The position numbers and the translations under genes were made by a program. From assembly GCA_965153455.1 (NCBI GenBank), contig OZ234503.1:1116001-1180000 (forward strand): 64,000 nucleotides of DNA, written 5' to 3'. Each line of letters starts with the position of its first letter. Positions within the stretch are counted from its first letter, which is position 1. Origin of the DNA: Sphagnum compactum. Taxonomy: Eukaryota > Bryophyta > Sphagnopsida > Sphagnales. The notes under the pieces were generated by a model. It was not told the origin of the DNA. It did no database searches and saw only the letters and a program-made list of their open reading frames with translations. Positions 59,147 through 64,000 of the stretch are shown here, one piece after another.

Positions 59147-62100
59147 TTGTTCAAGATTGGTGAGCCTGAGATGCACTCATCATCTTGTGTACATTATGAT
59201 AATTCTATCCCATAAAAGTCATAGCTCCAAATATACATGAACCAATGTGGGGAGAGACTCTTTCAATTCCATGTACCCGTGAAACATCAAATAATATGTG
59301 GAGGATCTTCTCTTGTGTTGAGTCTAAAAATCACTTGGGTTCAACAAAAAGTTCATTAATGCCTTGATAAGAAAATCATACTAAATGTGGGGAGCGAATA
59401 CTCATGAAGCTAATAAAGGGAAAATACACGTCTTACATGTAGTACATCGAGTTCATATTGTTAGTCTTACGGGCTTCTTTTTTACTTTGCATTGAAAAAT
59501 AGAGTCTCGGAGTTCTAGATGAGGGAGATTATTTTGGAGCTACTTATGACTAGGTAAGAAAGAAAGGAACAAATAATGGGATGTGAAAGAAAAGCCTTGA
59601 TTAATAGGGTATGAAGATGGATTCAATGAGCTCACATAGTGGAACAAGTTCCTTCTTGTCAATCAATGAAATCTCTTGCATGAATAATCCATCCATCTCC
59701 AATCTTTAGCAATTGTTTGTACAATCCACTAACGTCTAGTTTGGGGTTTCATATAAAAATGCCTTGTGTTACCATTAGCCTACAAGAAACAACCGCAATT
59801 GGGGATACATCTCATGACACAAACATGTGAAACTATGTCGGATGCAATAGCTAATATAGTGAGAAAAGAATAATTGAGCATTGGAGGCATCACTTGGCAA
59901 ATAGGTGGACATGTGAAGAGAATGAAGTGTTTGGAGCAAGTATTTGAGGTGGGGCTCCTCAAAATTCAGATTCTTCCAGAAGGATTAGAAGAAACACATA
60001 ATTATAATTACACATTTTTTATCCATACTCTAGTCTTTGCCTTTGAAGGAAAAAAAAACAAGAGGGGGAAAAATTATTGTTGATAGCCAACCACCAAATA
60101 AATAATTCAAACCCGCATAACTCTACCAAAAGAAAAAAAAAACTTGCATACTTGAGTCATGTTCCAAAAATAACAACTACATTAGACTAATGTCATACCT
60201 TCACCCCACCCCCAATTTTATTATTAAAAATATTGTATATGCCACTTGTTTCTCACATTAACAACATTTATAACCCTAGCTAAGAAAAGATTAAAAAGAA
60301 TTTTATTTTTTTAAAATGAAGAATTAGACCCTACATAGAGCTAGTTTAAAGGCCAATTATGGGTTCTAGTTCTAGTTGAACCGCTTTTAATTTCAGGCCC
60401 AAGTCTAGTTCTTAAACCAATTTTCATTCTAACTCTTAATTTATTTTTTCAAATGTTTGAACTAGTAGTTTGGGTGCTCGAGAATCAAAACCGCCAATGT
60501 AACCAAAAAAAAAGTGTACTTTCAAAACAAACTGAATCTTCAATCATTGATTACAAACTACAATGCTCAGTGCCAAACTCCAATTGCATTTTGATAATCA
60601 GAACACATGTTTGATAACCTAATTCTTACAACAATTATCTTATAACAATACTTAATACTGATGGTAGATCAACACACTCTAGATCCACTCTCTTGGGCTA
60701 TCATAGTCAAATGTTGTGAATCCCAAGCATTAGACTTCAAATCTTTCAATCTGCTCTTCTATTAAAACCCAAGTAATCCCTGAAACAAATCTTCACAAAC
60801 AATTGCTACTCATCAGCCCCCCCTTAAAATTTTCAACAAGACCAGACTCCCCATATATAACCACTATTTGGAGCTCCCAATAACCAGGCATTCATCCCTC
60901 CCAACAACTATTATGGTTCAACTCAAATGTATTGAATTTGAGTAAAGATCTCACAACTAACCAGCCACATTGAACTTCACCCACCATCAGCCACTACTAA
61001 CTCAAGATATGAATACATAACATTAGCTATCCCCAACGCAACAAAGAAGATGGAGACAACTTATAATATGCAATACATTCTAGGCATTCTTCCCAAAATG
61101 CAACTCAATCCACACCAAAAAACACAAGCTACCACCTTCCACAATGCAAAGAAATTAATCAAAAATAGCTAGAGTGTTTAACTCAATGTCCAAAGGCCCC
61201 ATTTGTAATAGCATCCATCTACCTACTTTGCAACTTACACCATTTTCCTCCAAAAGTAAAATAACAAACATAATGTTCATCCCTAAACTTTCACACACTT
61301 TTAAAGACAAATTACTTATCATCACATCAAAGCTTCTCCCAAGAAGCTCTACTATGAATGATTACATGACAAGACATAAGACAATTTTCAACGCCATGAC
61401 CATGATAGTAACCTTAAAAATTCATCATCCATATTTTTCTATTACACCAAATTTTACTTCTCACCCACCCAAATGAAGAACCAAACAACAAGTTGTTGGA
61501 ACATAACTAAGCAATCAACTTCTTTTCAAAAGGGAATTAGAACTTGAACTAGGGTGTTGCTCCCCCCCCCCCTTTTTTTTTTGGGAACAAGTTCATGTTC
61601 TGTCAATAGATAAGTACAACTTCATGATATAAAAAAATAGAAGTTTGATTCTACATTTTAGACAAATTATTGCATTTGATTGGTTATATAATTAATATTA
61701 TATCATCTTTATTTTGAATTATGTGCACTAGGGGAACAAATACATATTACCAAACAAATTTTTTAAAAATAATTGTGTGTAATGGAAATGAAACTAAACT
61801 TGGTCTTCAATGGAATAACTAGTAATTTTTTTTTGTGAAAATGACTAGAGTTGGAAGGTTTAGAAATCCCAAAATTTAATCTCAAAATCAGATTAAAGGT
61901 TCCATCCAAAAAAAACATAAAATAAAATAAAAGAAAAATAAAATTGAGACCAAAGGTTTCTTTTGAAATCAAGAACTATACAACATTGACAATTACCAAT
62001 GTTAGTTAGTACTTGACTTTTATGAAGTCTAGTTCTAGTTCTAAATAATAAATTAAAGCAATTCCAATTCCAATTATTGAGGATCTTTTTTTCTTGCCCC

Positions 62101-63680
62101 AATCTTTCGTTGGTCTTTTGTTTTTGGGGAAAAAAACATTTTATAGATAGTGAGAGGATATGTGATGTTTCCTTTTTCTCCACCTTTGCAGGTAGAACTT
62201 TTCAAGAAACTTTTCAAGACTAGAATTGTGATTCTTTAAAATTCAAATGGACCAATTCTAAATGGCCTCCCTCAATTGGAGAGATTCTTTGACCCTCAAG
62301 CTTAAAGAATCTTTAGTCCGAATGGTGTTGGATTGTGGTTTGCACTTGTCAGCTAAATTCTCTGGAAACAGTTCCCTCCACGTAAACTTGCACTTGCCAC
62401 ACTAACTTCTCTGGAACTAACTCGTCCTTGAAGTAGGTAGCCAAAAAGATCTAGTCTTTGGTGATTTAGGTGTCCCTAATCTTTAATGAGTAGCAAGGAA
62501 AAAAAATCCTCTTGTAGTTTAGTAGTGACAATTGGGGTCCAAATTTTTTTAGTGGTCAATAGAAAGTTATGGTTAGGAAGGAAGTACATCACAATCTTCT
62601 TTTTTCAATGCTCATGGACAGTCGCGCAAATCTATGTCAAAAAAGGTAGGGTTATGATCAACTTGTGTAGACCTTAGGGTTTCAAAAATATGAAAGAGAA
62701 ACATAAAAAAAAATTCACAAAAGTGTACTATGTTTTCCTTTACAAACCACTTTGTCCAAGTAACCAGTCCATTATAGGGCTGAATCAAGGTTTTTAAAAA
62801 ATTTACGTTTTTTTTATTTTGTATCGTCTACGACATAGGTGGATTGTGGGACCTAGGCCACAATGAAAACAACTGGGAATAACAACACCTCATATTAGAG
62901 GGTCCTTATAAGGCAAATAGACCATTACAACATTAAATACATACCTTGTCAGGTCACCTTTCTTACTAGCCAGCCAAAAGCACTATGGTGCATCCTATGA
63001 ACGTGTGAAGGCATGGCATGTTTTTTACCACAAAATTAGGTATCATTTAAAACTTTGTTGTACATAGTTTTTAAAGTGGATTGGGATCTTTATGAAGAGG
63101 GTATTCAATCCACTACAATCATTTTTTAGGAAACTTTTGTGGTTGGTTTTGTAGTTTTATGATTCCGTAAGAGGTTTCCTATTTTTTTCCTTTCGATTTG
63201 TTTAATCTTGTGTGCTTGGCTTTGTAAATTTATGATTACTTTATAGCATTAAACAATTTTTAGAAAACGGGGCTTGTGCTCTTAGTAAGCCTCCTTTTTC
63301 ATGGGCACCAAACGTCCCATGTCCCCTAGTTCATCTTGTCTCATTAAACCTCGTAGCTCCCATCGCCCATTTGTTTTACCATTTGCCACCACATACTTGT
63401 TTTCCACCCCATTTCCCATGAAAGCATCAACCACCCACTAGACCCCCCTCCCATTTTAACAAACAACACATCATTTACTAGATCCCCTTACCGGCCCCTA
63501 ACCCTTTGTGTGATTATGGAAGCCTAATCCTAGATTTTGCCAAACCCCCTTGATCCTGCATAGGTAGGACCTTCTCCCCCTTCCACTCTATTGGCCCCTA
63601 TAGTTGCCCATGATCAAACCCTTCAACCTACCGCTATCACGTATGCCAACGCCATGGAGATGAACAATGTTCATTCATGA
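59147..63680. other. Intergenic, no gene recognised
   Basis: The patatin-like 3' flank comes first. Near 60360-60500 GGTTCT, CTAGTTCT and GAACC words recur, like decayed foldback elements. C and T runs adjoin at about 61560-61582. From 63300 to 63660 base composition becomes C-rich on the plus strand with Pro/Thr-rich broken frames, possibly part of a decayed retroelement, but no domain is recognisable. Confidence 0.45.
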
Positions 63681-63689
63681 CTTATAGTG

Positions 63690-64000
63690 AACTTATACTA
63701 GTTAACTCTTAATTTAGTTTAGTTCACTTTTAGTTAGCCTTTAATTAAGTTTTAATTCACCTCCAATTCACTTCTAATTAAGTTCTAGTTCACTTCTAGT
63801 TAAATCTTACTTCACTACCAATTAAGTCTAAATTCGCTTTTAATTAACTCTTAATTCACATCTATTAATTTTTAGTTCACTTTTAGTTAACTTTTAATTC
63901 ATTTCCAATTAATTCTTAGTTAATTCTCAGTTCACTTTTAATTGAGTTTTAGTTCACTTTTAGTTAAACTTTGGTCCACCCTTAAACAAATTTTAATTTA
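63690..64000. repeat. ~22-bp tandem repeat running off the window end
   Basis: Units close to TTCACTTTTAGTTAACTTTTAA recur through the end of the window, with A/G and T/C differences between units. At least 13 units are visible. The array is truncated by the window edge. Confidence 0.8.

Noticed and set aside
58794-59240. 148-codon plus-strand frame overlapping the tail's end
   Set aside because: Shifted frame across the Tyr/Ser repeat block; it is open only because of the repeat.
63300-63660. C-rich, Pro/Thr-coding stretch considered as a retroelement gag fragment
   Set aside because: No zinc knuckle, protease or reverse transcriptase motif is seen; the frames are broken.

Overview
This is a nuclear plant DNA window. 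The evidence is spliced genes with AG/GT-type junctions, two proteins with plastid-transit-like N-termini (starch isoamylase 3 and plastid ribosomal protein L10), a plant-type cytochrome b561 protein and plant hAT transposon relics. I cannot name the species. The intron-poor ISA3 gene and the many diverged relics would fit a non-angiosperm land plant, but that is a weak inference.

Five genes can be rebuilt exon by exon, each keeping frame across all junctions. (1) 4213-6276 (+) is a four-exon, 266-aa cytochrome b561-domain membrane protein. (2) 16665-17985 (-) is a two-exon, 239-aa plastid 50S ribosomal protein L10. (3) 19176-23039 (+) is an eight-exon, 332-aa CAAX prenyl protease 2 (RCE1), divergent from gene 2 across a 1.2-kb shared upstream region that contains three diverged copies of a roughly 165-bp repeat. 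(4) 24851-27776 (+) is a two-exon, 808-aa isoamylase 3 (ISA3) starch debranching enzyme. (5) 54385-59146 (+) is an eight-exon, 863-aa patatin-like phospholipase. Its last exon carries a tail of about 445 residues made of PTPPPKP repeats, four evenly spaced CxC...CxC cysteine clusters, and a Tyr/Ser/Glu repeat block. This tail is the most unusual feature of the window.

The rest is AT-rich intergenic DNA. It holds two decayed hAT-superfamily transposase relics: 37962-41945 on the minus strand, with about 1.6 kb of extra DNA in its middle, and about 46160-47740 on the plus strand, of a different subfamily. It also holds a short dispersed repeat family with at least four copies (31.4, 34.8, 36.0 and 57.5 kb), other duplicated segments, two strong perfect hairpins near 52.2-52.4 kb, and tandem repeats with units of 60, 41, 44, 39 and 22 bp. 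No CRISPR array, rRNA gene, convincing tRNA gene, or intact autonomous mobile element was seen.

The genes do not form a pathway. Two products act in plastids (L10 in translation, ISA3 in transitory starch breakdown), two are integral membrane proteins (b561 and RCE1), and one is probably a lipid acyl hydrolase.
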